From the NCBI RefSeq assembly GCF_900114495.1, contig NZ_FOZI01000001.1:763469-827468 (forward strand): 64,000 bases of DNA, in the 5' to 3' direction. Within the stretch, counting starts at the first letter, position 1. Every line of letters starts with the position of its first letter. The DNA comes from Dyella sp. OK004. GTDB taxonomy: Bacteria; Pseudomonadota; Gammaproteobacteria; Xanthomonadales; Rhodanobacteraceae. Shown in pieces: positions 1 through 9,023 of the stretch. The notes under the pieces are model-generated. The model made no database searches and was not told the origin of the DNA. It worked only from the letters and a program-made list of their open reading frames with translations. The position numbers and the translations under genes are program-made.

Positions 1-92
1 AGAACTTGCGATTCTACAGGAGTCGTCTGACGGAGCTGTCGCCGCCATCAGGTTGTGCCAAGATCGCCCGCTTCATGGGGAGGGGTCAGGGC

Positions 93-1286
93 ATGAAGGA
101 AGTCGTTTCCTACGACGGCGTGCATTGCGCCAATTGCAGCGCGCCGATGCAGGGGGAGTTCTGCCACCACTGCGGGCAGTCCATCCATAGCGTGCTCAAG
201 CCGGTGCACCACATGGCGGAAGATGCCCTGGAAACGGTGCTGCACGTAGACGGTCGCCTGTTTCACACGCTGCCGCCGCTATTCACCAAACCCGGCTTTC
301 TCACCCTGGAATACTTTGCTGGCCGGCGCCAGCGCTACATCGCGCCGTTCCGCCTGATGTTCATCCTGTGCCTGCTGGCGTTTTTTCTGACGCACATTGC
401 CATCGACGTGCTGGGAGAGCATCGCCTGGGAGATAACGCTACGTCTACGGCGCATATCGGCAAGTCGGAATTTGACGATTTGGGTACCGTCGAGGAGGTA
501 CAGCAGTCGCTGGACCACAAACTGGCGGATCTGCACAAAGCCAGGGAGGCGAGCCCCTCCATAGCCTATGGCGGGTTGGATGCAGCCGAGAAGAAACTAC
601 GGAAGCAGGCCGCTAAACGCATCGCCAAGCTACAGGCAACACCGGCGGGCGCCACGTCGGCCACGACTCCGGCACCGGCGTCCACGGTATCCAGCAAGGA
701 CGACACTGAAGAAGACACCTCTAACAGTGAGTGGCTTCGCAATCCCTCTGGTATCCACATTGCCTGGCTACCTGAATTCGCCAATGCCCGACTCTCCCAT
801 GCGGCGGCTAATTTCAAGGCCAACCTGGATGGCATCAACAAGGGCGGTGCCGCCAAGGAAGAGGCCATCGAACGCATCAAGGCCGGCTTGTTCGGTGTAC
901 TGCCGCAAACCATGTTCCTGATGATGCCGCTGTTCGCCCTACTGTTGAAACTGGTCTACGTGTTCAAGCGCCGGCTCTACATGGAGCACCTGATCGTGGC
1001 GCTGCATAGCCACGCCTTCCTGTTCCTGACGCTCTTGCTCGCAGTCGTAGTTGCATTACTCAAGGCGTGGATCGAACCCCATGCGGCCTGGACGGGCTAT
1101 CCGTTGCGCTGGATCGAATGGGGCCTGGCCCTGTGGGCGCCGGTCTATCTGCTATGGATGCAGAAACGCATCTACCGCCAGGGATGGGTCATGACCGTCT
1201 TCAAGTACCTGTTCGTAGGCTGGTGTTACACGTGGCTGCTGGGGTTCGCGCTGGGCTTCGCCGCAGTGCTTGGCATCACGCATTGA
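93..1286 (+). CDS. DUF3667 family membrane protein with N-terminal zinc ribbon
   Basis: The protein opens with two CxxC pairs (CANC and CHHC, spaced like a zinc ribbon), followed by the conserved block around HHMAEDALETVLHVDGRL and a YIAPFRLMFI segment typical of DUF3667 proteins. A membrane segment lies near residues 90-110. A low-complexity Thr/Ala/Asp/Glu region occupies the middle, and three to four membrane segments fill the C-terminal third. The family function is unknown. I chose the ATG at 93 because a GGGGAGGGG Shine-Dalgarno-like run lies just before it. The frame stays open back to a TTG at 6, so an extended N-terminus cannot be excluded. It stands alone, upstream of a 478-bp gap and priA. 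Confidence 0.75.
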   Translation: MKEVVSYDGVHCANCSAPMQGEFCHHCGQSIHSVLKPVHHMAEDALETVLHVDGRLFHTLPPLFTKPGFLTLEYFAGRRQRYIAPFRLMFILCLLAFFLTHIAIDVLGEHRLGDNATSTAHIGKSEFDDLGTVEEVQQSLDHKLADLHKAREASPSIAYGGLDAAEKKLRKQAAKRIAKLQATPAGATSATTPAPASTVSSKDDTEEDTSNSEWLRNPSGIHIAWLPEFANARLSHAAANFKANLDGINKGGAAKEEAIERIKAGLFGVLPQTMFLMMPLFALLLKLVYVFKRRLYMEHLIVALHSHAFLFLTLLLAVVVALLKAWIEPHAAWTGYPLRWIEWGLALWAPVYLLWMQKRIYRQGWVMTVFKYLFVGWCYTWLLGFALGFAAVLGITH

Positions 1287-1764
1287 GCAGCCCTCTATTT
1301 TGAGACTCGCATCACACAAAGGCCGTGCAATCCAGCAGATTCGCGGCCCGACTGCAACCCCGTGAAAGCGGGTTTTGCACAGCATCACAAAGCTGTCAAG
1401 ACAGGCCATGGCTTCATGGCAGTTGTATGAACACCAGCCAAGCGACAACCGCAACTCATTGATAGATAAAGCCATTAATCCATGGCTAAAACTTGTTCAC
1501 TGAGTCGCGAAGGGCTTGAATACGGGCCTGAAGGGCCCCCGTCCCCGTTACATCCACAGACTTATCCACAGCTCTTGTGGATAAGGGCAAATTTCTTACG
1601 GACTTAACCACTTACCTGCCACTCCTCGACCCCGGAGCAGCAAGCACAGCCAAGCGCCAACCACGGCGGGACATCCGCCCGAGTGACAAAAGCCACGACT
1701 GCTTCCCGACGCCCTCTCACTCGGATTTCGGCTCGCCGTTACACTGGCCCGCCACGAGGTTTGC
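1287..1764. other. 478-bp intergenic region with DnaA boxes
   Basis: There is no plausible gene here. The region holds an AT-richer stretch (about 1455-1500), a short GGGCC/GGCCC hairpin near 1526-1540, and three matches to the DnaA box TTWTNCACA. These are TTTTGCACA at 1373-1381 and an inverted pair at 1561-1585. It separates the DUF3667 gene from priA and presumably contains the priA promoter, which I could not place with confidence. Confidence 0.6.
1561..1585. promoter_or_regulatory. Inverted pair of perfect DnaA boxes upstream of priA
   Basis: TTATCCACA at 1562-1570 and its exact reverse complement TGTGGATAA at 1576-1584 form a palindrome with 10-bp arms and a 5-nt centre. Both halves match the DnaA consensus TTATNCACA with no mismatch. 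The site lies about 180 bp upstream of the priA start. It could be a DnaA-binding regulatory or titration site, or a hairpin in RNA; no T-run follows, so a terminator is unlikely. Confidence 0.5.
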
Positions 1765-3933
1765 ATGCCAGCTGTTCTTCGCGTCGCCCTGCCCGTTCCC
1801 TTGCCGACCCTGTTCGACTACCTGCCGCCCGCGGCGGGTGACGCGCAGGCGGGTAGTCGCGTGCTGGTGCCATTCGGCCGCGGCAAAGCGGTCGGCGTGG
1901 TGGTGGACACCGGTGCTGAGGCGACGGTAGGCGGGGCACGCCTGAAGCGGGTTATCCGCTTGCTTGACGACGCGCCTCTGCTCGACACCGAGCTGATGAA
2001 GACCCTGGCCTGGGCTGCCGACTACTGGCTCGGCGCGCCCGGCGAAGCCTATGCCAATGCCTTGCCGCTCGCGCTGCGCGAAGACAAGCCATTGCCGGAT
2101 ACCCGCGAGGAAGCCTGGGCACTGACCGTGGCCGGCCACAGCGCCCTGGACGCGGGCAGCCGCAAGGGAGGCAGCCGCCGTCTGCTGGAAACGCTGGCCC
2201 CCACGCCCCTGAGTGCGGCAGAGCTGCACGAACAACTCCCCGATTGGCGCGAAGCCGCGCGACGGCTGTCCAGCGCTGGCCTGATCGAACGCGTGGAGCG
2301 TGCAGCTGACGCACCCTCGCCCAACACCACGCCGCCCGCACTCAGTCCCGAGCAACAGCAGGCCGTGGCATCGGTCGCGGCCGCGCTGGATCGCTTCCAA
2401 CCCTTTCTGCTCGACGGCGTCACCGGCAGCGGCAAGACCGAGGTCTACCTCGCCCTGATCGAGCAGGTGCTCAAGGAAGGCAAGCAGGCCTTGTTGCTGG
2501 TGCCCGAGATCGGCTTGGCGCCGCAGACCGTTCGGCGTGTGCGCGAACGGCTGGGCGTGGTCGTCGAGGTGCTGCACTCCAATCTCTCCGAGGGCGATCG
2601 TGCGCGCGCCTGGCTGCGCGCGCGCAGCGGCGAGGCCAAAGTGATCCTCGGCACGCGCTCGGCGGTGTTCACACCCCTGCCACGGGCCGGGCTGATCGTG
2701 GTCGACGAAGAACACGACAGCGCCTACAAGCAGCAGGAAGGCTTCCGCTACCACGCACGCGACCTCGCTCTGCTGCGCGCCCGCGAACTGGGCATCCCGG
2801 TACTGCTCGGCTCCGCCACGCCCTCGCTGGAATCGCTGGCAAACGTAGAGGTGGGCCGCTATCGCACCCTGCATCTGCGTGCGCGCCCGGGAGCGGTGCA
2901 TGCGCCGCAGGTGCAGATCGTGGACATGCGTGCGCAACGCCTGGAGCACGGCTTATCGCCTACGCTGCTGAGCACGGTGGCTGATACCGTGGCGCGCGGC
3001 GAACAGGTGCTGGTGTTCCGCAATCGCCGCGGCTATGCGCCGGTGTTGCTCTGCCATCAGTGTGGATGGCATGCCGAATGTCCGCGTTGCGAGCATCCGC
3101 TGACCTTGCATGCGGGACGCCGGCAGCTGATCTGCCACCACTGCGATTACCACGCGCGTGTGCCGGAAAGCTGCCCCTCATGCGACGCGAAGGATTTGAA
3201 GCCGCAGGGCCAGGGCACCGAGCGACTGGAAGAAGCGCTTGCCGCGCAGTTTCCTCAGGTACCCGTGTTGCGCATCGATCGTGAAACCACCCGCCGGCGC
3301 GATGCTTTCGAGCACTTGCTGGATCGCTTGCGCGACGAAGGCGCGGCGATCCTGGTCGGTACACAGATGCTGGCCAAGGGTCATGACCTGCCCAACCTCA
3401 CCCTGGTCGCCATTGTTGGCGTCGACGAAGGCCTGCATAGCGTGGATTTTCGCGCCAGCGAACGCCTGGCGCAGCTGGTGGTGCAGGTGGCCGGCCGTGC
3501 GGGGCGCGCCAGCAAGCCCGGCCGCGTACTGTTGCAGACGCATCATCCCGAACATCCGTTGCTGCGCCAATTGCTCGCACAGGGTTACGCTGCCGCGGCC
3601 AAGGAGTTGCTCACCGAACGGCAACTGCTACAACTGCCGCCTTACCATCACCAGGTGCTGCTGCGCGCTGACGCCCTCCAACGCGACCACGTCGATACCT
3701 TCCTGCGAGAAGCTCACGGTGCGCTGACCAGCGACTCGCTGCAGATCGCCGGCCCCATGCCCGCCCCCATGCCGCTGCGCGCGGGGCGCCATCGCGGACA
3801 GTTACTGATCGAAGCGGCCAGCCGCAGCGCCTTGCATGCGGTCCTGAAGCCATGGCAACGCACTCTGGCAGCGCTGCCGTCGGCACGCCGCGTGCGTTGG
3901 TCGCTGGATGTGGATCCCATCGACCTGTACTGA
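1765..3933 (+). CDS. priA: Primosomal protein N', replication restart helicase PriA
   Basis: PriA is the 3'-to-5' DNA helicase that recognises stalled forks and reloads the replicative helicase. Visible motifs are Walker A GVTGSGKT (218-225), the Walker B box DEEH (314-317), GSATPSLES, and GTQMLAKGHD followed by VAGRAGR. The paired zinc-binding cysteines run from C430 (CHQC, CPRC, CHHC, CPSC) to about residue 475, inside the helicase core as expected. The N-terminal 3'-DNA-binding domain begins directly at the ATG (VALPVPLPTLFDYLPP). The length of 722 aa is normal. It is transcribed alone; a DnaA-box palindrome lies upstream. Confidence 0.97.
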   Translation: MPAVLRVALPVPLPTLFDYLPPAAGDAQAGSRVLVPFGRGKAVGVVVDTGAEATVGGARLKRVIRLLDDAPLLDTELMKTLAWAADYWLGAPGEAYANALPLALREDKPLPDTREEAWALTVAGHSALDAGSRKGGSRRLLETLAPTPLSAAELHEQLPDWREAARRLSSAGLIERVERAADAPSPNTTPPALSPEQQQAVASVAAALDRFQPFLLDGVTGSGKTEVYLALIEQVLKEGKQALLLVPEIGLAPQTVRRVRERLGVVVEVLHSNLSEGDRARAWLRARSGEAKVILGTRSAVFTPLPRAGLIVVDEEHDSAYKQQEGFRYHARDLALLRARELGIPVLLGSATPSLESLANVEVGRYRTLHLRARPGAVHAPQVQIVDMRAQRLEHGLSPTLLSTVADTVARGEQVLVFRNRRGYAPVLLCHQCGWHAECPRCEHPLTLHAGRRQLICHHCDYHARVPESCPSCDAKDLKPQGQGTERLEEALAAQFPQVPVLRIDRETTRRRDAFEHLLDRLRDEGAAILVGTQMLAKGHDLPNLTLVAIVGVDEGLHSVDFRASERLAQLVVQVAGRAGRASKPGRVLLQTHHPEHPLLRQLLAQGYAAAAKELLTERQLLQLPPYHHQVLLRADALQRDHVDTFLREAHGALTSDSLQIAGPMPAPMPLRAGRHRGQLLIEAASRSALHAVLKPWQRTLAALPSARRVRWSLDVDPIDLY

Positions 3934-4031
3934 AAAAACGCCGCACCGAAGCGCGGTCGCGATGGGTTGCCTCTACCATGGACGTGTTCCGTCCCCCTAT
4001 TTACGGAAAGCTCCACGCTTCGAGGTAGCTC

Positions 4032-5327
4032 ATGGCAGACACCGATGCACGACCGCATGTCGTGATCCTCGGCGGTGGTTTCGGCGGCCTCGCCGCTGCC
4101 CGCCAGCTTGACGATCCATCGCTCCGCGTCACCCTGGTCGACCGGCGCAACCATCACCTGTTCCAGCCCCTGCTCTATCAGGTCGCTACCGCAGGACTCT
4201 CCGCGCCCTCTATCGCAGCGCCGCTACGGCAAATCCTGCGCAAGCAGGGCAACGCCACAGTGTTGCTGGACGAGGTGCTCGACATCGATCTGACGAAGCG
4301 CCAGGTGCAGCTGGCGCACGGCATGCTCGACTACGATTTCCTGGTCGTCTCCACCGGTGCCACCCATGCCTACTTCGGCCATGACGACTGGGCACGGCAT
4401 GCGCCCGGACTGAAGACGCTCGACGACGCCTTCACCATCCGCCGTCGCGTGCTGCTGGCGTTTGAACACGCCGAGCGCGAGGACGATCCTGTGCGACGGC
4501 AGGAGTGGCTCAACTTCGTGGTGGTCGGCGGCGGCGCCACCGGCGTGGAACTGGCCGGCACCCTGGCCGAGATCGCACGCCACACATTGCCGCGCGAGTT
4601 CCGTCGCAGCGATCCGCGCCGCGCCCATGTGTTGTTGGTGGAAGCGGGCTCGCGGCTGCTGCCCGGGTTCGCGCCCAACCTCTCCGAGAAGGCCCAGCGC
4701 CAGTTGGAGAAGCTGGGCGTGGACGTGCGTACCGGCACCGCGGTCACTGCCATCGACGACAAGGGCGTCATCCTGGGTGATCAGCCCCTGCCTGCCCGCA
4801 CCGTCTTGTGGGCGGCCGGCGTGGCGGCATCGCCGCTGGGCCAGAAGCTGCATGTACCGCTGGATCGCGCCGGACGGGTGCAGGTGTCACCCCATTTGAA
4901 CTTGCCCGATCACCCTGAGGTGTTCGTGGTGGGCGACCTGGCCAGCGTCAGCCAGCCGGACGGCAAACCCGTACCTGGCGTGGCGCCGGCGGCGAAGCAG
5001 ATGGGCCGCTATGCGGGCCTATGCATTCTTGCCCGCCTGCGTGGCGGGAAACCGGTCCAACCCTTCCGTTACCGCGACGATGGTTCACTCGCCACCATCG
5101 GCCGCATGGCTGCGGTGGCACAGTTCGGGCGGATGAAGTTCTCCGGCCTGCTGGCATGGGGGGTGTGGCTGGTGGCCCACGTGTATTTCCTGATCGGCTT
5201 CCGGAACCGCCTGGTGGTGCTGCTGGACTGGGCCTGGTCTTACTGGACCTACCAGCGCCACGCCCGCATCGTCATCGGTTCCGACCAGACAGACGAAAGC
5301 GATTCTTGCTTGCCCAAGGACGTCTGA
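4032..5327 (+). CDS. ndh: Type II NADH dehydrogenase (NDH-2)
   Basis: This flavoprotein passes electrons from NADH to quinone without pumping protons, at the inner face of the cytoplasmic membrane. The FAD-binding Rossmann motif GGGFGG is at residues 14-19 and the NADH-binding motif GGGATG at 166-171. The C-terminal amphipathic/hydrophobic stretch ([18 protein letters not shown], about 380-400) is the membrane anchor characteristic of NDH-2. The ATG is preceded by GAGGTAG. Transaldolase starts 37 bp downstream and may be co-transcribed. A closely related NAD(P)H:quinone oxidoreductase is the only realistic alternative. Confidence 0.9.
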   Translation: MADTDARPHVVILGGGFGGLAAARQLDDPSLRVTLVDRRNHHLFQPLLYQVATAGLSAPSIAAPLRQILRKQGNATVLLDEVLDIDLTKRQVQLAHGMLDYDFLVVSTGATHAYFGHDDWARHAPGLKTLDDAFTIRRRVLLAFEHAEREDDPVRRQEWLNFVVVGGGATGVELAGTLAEIARHTLPREFRRSDPRRAHVLLVEAGSRLLPGFAPNLSEKAQRQLEKLGVDVRTGTAVTAIDDKGVILGDQPLPARTVLWAAGVAASPLGQKLHVPLDRAGRVQVSPHLNLPDHPEVFVVGDLASVSQPDGKPVPGVAPAAKQMGRYAGLCILARLRGGKPVQPFRYRDDGSLATIGRMAAVAQFGRMKFSGLLAWGVWLVAHVYFLIGFRNRLVVLLDWAWSYWTYQRHARIVIGSDQTDESDSCLPKDV

Positions 5328-5364
5328 AAGCGACAATAGGCTGTTCCCCCTGACGGATTCCGAC

Positions 5365-6318
5365 GTGTCCAACCAACTCGAACAACTGCGCCAGTACACC
5401 ACCGTGGTCGCCGATACCGGCGATATCGAGGCGATCGCCCGCTATCGTCCGGTGGACGCCACCACCAACCCTTCGCTGCTGCTGAAAGCGACCGAGCTGC
5501 CAGCCTATGCGCCGCTGATCGACGAAGCGGTGCGGTGGGCAAAAGCGCAGAGCCATTCGCGCGAACAACAACTGGTCGATGCCGGCGATCATCTCGCCGT
5601 GGCGGTGGGCCGCAAAATCGTGGAACTGGTGCCTGGCCGCGTCTCCACCGAAGTGGATGCACGTCTCTCGTTCGACACCGACGCCACTATCGCCAAGGCC
5701 GAGCGCCTGATCGGCCTGTACGAAGCGGCAGGCGTGAAACGCGACCGCATCCTGATCAAGATCGCCTCCACCTGGGAAGGCATTCGCGCCGCCGAGCAAC
5801 TGGAGCGCCGCGGCATCCAGTGCAACCTCACCCTGCTGTTCTCGTTCGAGCAGGCGCAGGCTTGCGCCGAGGCGGGCGTGTTCCTGATCTCGCCGTTCGT
5901 GGGCCGCATCATGGACTGGTACGTGGCTAACACCGGCACCAAGAGCTATGCACCGGAAGAAGACCCGGGCGTGCAGTCTGTGCGCCGCATCTACGATTGG
6001 TACAAGCACCACGGCTTCGAAACGGTGGTGATGGGCGCCAGCTTCCGCAATATCGGCCAGATCCAAGCATTGGCCGGCTGTGACCGCCTGACCATCAGCC
6101 CCGACCTGCTGGAAAAACTCGAAGCGAGCCACGATGCCTTGCCGCGCGCGCTGCACGATGACGGCGTGCGCGAAGCGAAAACCGCACCAATCAGCGAAGC
6201 TCAGTTCCGCTGGGGTCACAACGAAGACGCGATGGCGACGGACAAGCTGGCCGACGGCATCCGCAAGTTCGCGGCAGATCAGCGCAAGCTGGAAACCCTG
6301 TTAGCCGGCAAACTGTAA
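5365..6318 (+). CDS. tal: Transaldolase
   Basis: Transaldolase moves a dihydroxyacetone unit between sugar phosphates in the non-oxidative pentose phosphate pathway, through a Schiff base on lysine. The signature [12 protein letters not shown] is at residues 31-42 and the catalytic Lys is K132 in [13 protein letters not shown], the same position as in E. coli TalB. At 317 aa it is a full-length class I enzyme. The start is a GTG with only a weak ribosome site, so coupling to the upstream ndh gene is plausible. A perfect 14-bp hairpin follows the stop. Confidence 0.97.
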   Translation: MSNQLEQLRQYTTVVADTGDIEAIARYRPVDATTNPSLLLKATELPAYAPLIDEAVRWAKAQSHSREQQLVDAGDHLAVAVGRKIVELVPGRVSTEVDARLSFDTDATIAKAERLIGLYEAAGVKRDRILIKIASTWEGIRAAEQLERRGIQCNLTLLFSFEQAQACAEAGVFLISPFVGRIMDWYVANTGTKSYAPEEDPGVQSVRRIYDWYKHHGFETVVMGASFRNIGQIQALAGCDRLTISPDLLEKLEASHDALPRALHDDGVREAKTAPISEAQFRWGHNEDAMATDKLADGIRKFAADQRKLETLLAGKL

Positions 6319-6328
6319 GGCCGGCCTA

Positions 6329-6362
6329 GCGAGTCGTCGCGAGAGCTATCGCGACGACTCGC
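6329..6362. terminator. Perfect 14-bp hairpin between convergent tal and efflux operon
   Basis: The left arm at 6329-6342 pairs exactly with the right arm at 6349-6362 around a 6-nt loop. It lies between the convergent ends of tal and the outer-membrane efflux gene, so a bidirectional transcription stop is likely. No good T-run follows on either strand, so it may act as a barrier or REP-like element instead. Confidence 0.6.
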
Positions 6363-6376
6363 ATTCCAGCAAGGTT

Positions 6377-7837
6377 TCAACGGGTGCCGGATGCCGGCTC
6401 GCCATTCGCTGCTGCCCATTGCTCCGTCGACCATCCACCACCGAGCGCACGCACCAACTGCACACTCGCGCGTAACTGCCGCGTATCCAGATCGAGCAAA
6501 CTGCGCTTCGCATCGAGCGACACGGTCTGCGCCTGCACCACATCGAGATAACCGACGGCGCCCTGCTTGTAACGGTCCATGGCCAGATCCAGCGAATGTG
6601 CTGCGGCTTCGGCAGCGTCCTTCTGGTCCGAGCGCGCCGTGCCGTAGTGATCCAGCTGGGCGAGGTTGTCTTCCACTTGCTGGAAGGCCGCGAGCACCAC
6701 GCCACGGTAGCGTGCACCGGCCTCGTCAGTAGCTGCCTTTGCCGCCTCCACGCCGGCCTTGCGCCGGCCGCCGTCGAAGATCGTGAGAAGCGAAGTGGGT
6801 CCGATCGCCCAGAAGCGATTCGGCGCAGTAAGCAGTCCCGCCGACTCCGCGCTCTGGTAACCACCCAACGCGCTCAGACTCAACGAAGGGAAATAGGCTG
6901 CGCGCGCTACGCCGATGCGCGCATTCGCTGCGGCGGTGCGTCGCTCGGCGGCCGCCACATCAGGGCGACGCTGCAATAGCGTGGACGGCAAACTGACCGG
7001 CACCGCCGGCAACGGCAACGCATTCGTCTCCGCCGCCAGACTGAAGTTGGATGCCGACTCGCCCACCAACACCGCGATCGCGTGCTCCGCCATGGCACGT
7101 TGTGCCAGCGTCTGCGACCACATCGACTTGGCCGAAGACAACTGCGTCTGCGCACGTGCCACGTCCAGGCCGGAAGCGATGCCGCCTCCGTGGCGCGTCT
7201 TGGTCAGCTCCAGCGCTTTTTCATATGCGCCGACGCTGTCTTTCAACAACTGGATCTGCTGATCCAGCCCGCGCAGCACAATGTAGTTGTCGGCCAGCTG
7301 CGCCTGCAGGCTGAGGCGCGCGGAAGCCAGATCGGCAGCGGCGGCGAGCGCATCGTCTTTGCCCGCTTCGACCGTGTTGCGCACGCGTCCCCACAGATCG
7401 AGCTCGTAATCGAGTTCGGCGCCCAGCGCGTAGCTGTCGTAATAGGCCGGGGAGGTTGCGCCGCGCAGCGGCCGGGTATCCGATTGCCGGTCACGCTGCG
7501 CATTGGCATTCGCGCCGATCTGCGGGAACAACCCGGCACGCGCCTGCATGCTGTACGCCTGCGCCTGCTGATAGTGCGCGAGCGCAACGGCGAGATCGGT
7601 GTTGTTGGCCAGCAGGCGTTGCTGCAACTGATCGAGTTGCTTATCAGCGTACAGCTTCCACCAGCCATCACGCGGCAAATGGTCGGCCGGCTGGGCTTCG
7701 ACCCAACTCTTGCCCAACGCGGCACCGTGTTCCTGGTACTGCTCCGCCACCGGCACTTCCGGCACTTTGTACGCGGGCGCCAGCGAGCATCCGCCCAGGG
7801 CGAGCATCAGCAACGCCAGTTCAGGCCTTCTTTTCAT
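6377..7837 (-). CDS. RND efflux outer-membrane lipoprotein (OprM/NodT type)
   Basis: This is the outer-membrane channel of the tripartite pump encoded just upstream on the same strand. The N-terminus has a signal peptide with lipobox LGGC (Cys17), followed by the usual SLAPAYKVPEVPV opening. Two internally similar TolC-type domains follow, with LRGLDQQIQLL, LLQRRPDVAAAERR, ARAAYFPSLSLSALGGYQS and the C-terminal YKQGAVGYLDVVQAQ motifs. Its start overlaps the adaptor gene by 17 bp, so the two are translationally linked. The substrate cannot be read from sequence. Confidence 0.92.
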   Translation of the reverse strand: MKRRPELALLMLALGGCSLAPAYKVPEVPVAEQYQEHGAALGKSWVEAQPADHLPRDGWWKLYADKQLDQLQQRLLANNTDLAVALAHYQQAQAYSMQARAGLFPQIGANANAQRDRQSDTRPLRGATSPAYYDSYALGAELDYELDLWGRVRNTVEAGKDDALAAAADLASARLSLQAQLADNYIVLRGLDQQIQLLKDSVGAYEKALELTKTRHGGGIASGLDVARAQTQLSSAKSMWSQTLAQRAMAEHAIAVLVGESASNFSLAAETNALPLPAVPVSLPSTLLQRRPDVAAAERRTAAANARIGVARAAYFPSLSLSALGGYQSAESAGLLTAPNRFWAIGPTSLLTIFDGGRRKAGVEAAKAATDEAGARYRGVVLAAFQQVEDNLAQLDHYGTARSDQKDAAEAAAHSLDLAMDRYKQGAVGYLDVVQAQTVSLDAKRSLLDLDTRQLRASVQLVRALGGGWSTEQWAAANGEPASGTR

Positions 7838-9023
7838 TGGTACGACCCTGGGCCTTGGCCAGCTCGGTGTTGTTGGTGGCGGTCTGCACGTGGTCGCCTT
7901 CGGCGAGGCCGTCCGGCGGGCTTTCGATCACGCGATCGCCTTCGGCAAGGCCGGTACCGATCTCCACCGATTTGCCGTAGTCGCGCAGGATGGTGACCTT
8001 CTTGAAGGCCACCTTGCCGTCCGCGCCCAGCGTTGCCACGCGCAAGCCTTGGTCATCGAAGATCAGCGCGCTGGCGGGCACGCGAAGCGCGGCAACGTCG
8101 GCGGGACGCTCCAGCTTCACGCCGGCAAAGCCGCCGGGCATCAGCTTGCCGTCGGCGTTATCCACGGCGAGCTGGATCAGCGTGGTGCCGGACTCCGCAT
8201 TGACTGCGCCCGCCGATGCTTCGACCTTGGCCTGGAAGGTACGGCCCGGATATTCCGGTACGGTGAGTTGGGCGATGGCACCGGGCTTGATCGATGGCGC
8301 GTAGTTCTGCGGCACGCGTACGTACACACGCAGCTTGCGCATATCGGAGACCACGAACAGCTCGGGACCGCTGCCGCTGCCGGCGTTGATCAGCGCACCG
8401 ACATCGGTCTCGCGCGCGGTGACCACGCCATCGAACGGCGCCAGGATGCGGGCAAAACCCTTCATTGCCTCGATGCGGTCCAGGTTGGCCTTTGCCGCCT
8501 TGGCGATCGCTTGCTTGGCGGTGTAGTCGCCGCTCTTCTCATCCACTTCCTGACGCGATACCGAGTCGGAACCGAGCATGGCCTGCCAGCGCTTGGCGGT
8601 AGTGGCGGCCAGCGCGGAATTCGCTTCCGCGCTGGCGAGATCAGCCTTGGCCTGCAACAACTGTTGATCGAGATCCGGCGTTTCGATTTCCGCCAACAAC
8701 TGGCCGGCCTTCACCGGCGTGCCGATATCGACCTTCCAGGATTTCAGGTAGCCGCTGACGCGCGCATAGATGGGCGCGCGCGAATAGGCCTCCAGACGGC
8801 CGGGCAGATCCAGCGAGGAACCTTTGTCGCTGCGCTCCGCCGCCACCACGCTGACCGTGGGCACGGCCTGCGCCTCGGTCCAGCTCTTGAGCTTGCGTGC
8901 GTCGTTGGCGCGGGTAGCGACGCCGCTCACCACCACCACAACGATGACGATGACGGCGACCCACCCGGCGCGCTTGAGGCGACGCGGGGAGATGGGGGCG
9001 GGCTTGTGGGTATCAGGCGACAT
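7821..9023 (-). CDS. RND efflux periplasmic adaptor (membrane fusion protein)
   Basis: This HlyD/AcrA-type adaptor bridges the inner-membrane pump and the outer-membrane channel. A single N-terminal membrane anchor (AGWVAVIVIVVVVVSGVAT) is followed by a lipoyl half-motif (YAR-VSGYLKSWKVDIGTPVKAGQLLAEIETPDLDQQL), a helical hairpin, the second half (RILAPFDGVVTARETDVGALI) and beta-barrel domains. I chose the ATG at 9023, preceded by GGAGAG, which overlaps the end of the pump gene by 11 bp. An in-frame start at 9068 is possible but would lie deeper inside the pump gene. Confidence 0.9.
   Translation of the reverse strand: MSPDTHKPAPISPRRLKRAGWVAVIVIVVVVVSGVATRANDARKLKSWTEAQAVPTVSVVAAERSDKGSSLDLPGRLEAYSRAPIYARVSGYLKSWKVDIGTPVKAGQLLAEIETPDLDQQLLQAKADLASAEANSALAATTAKRWQAMLGSDSVSRQEVDEKSGDYTAKQAIAKAAKANLDRIEAMKGFARILAPFDGVVTARETDVGALINAGSGSGPELFVVSDMRKLRVYVRVPQNYAPSIKPGAIAQLTVPEYPGRTFQAKVEASAGAVNAESGTTLIQLAVDNADGKLMPGGFAGVKLERPADVAALRVPASALIFDDQGLRVATLGADGKVAFKKVTILRDYGKSVEIGTGLAEGDRVIESPPDGLAEGDHVQTATNNTELAKAQGRTNEKKA

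Noticed and set aside
1455-1590. Chromosomal replication origin at the DnaA boxes
   Set aside because: Only three boxes are present, there is no adjacent dnaA, dnaN or rpmH, and the AT-rich element is short. A regulatory or titration site is more likely.
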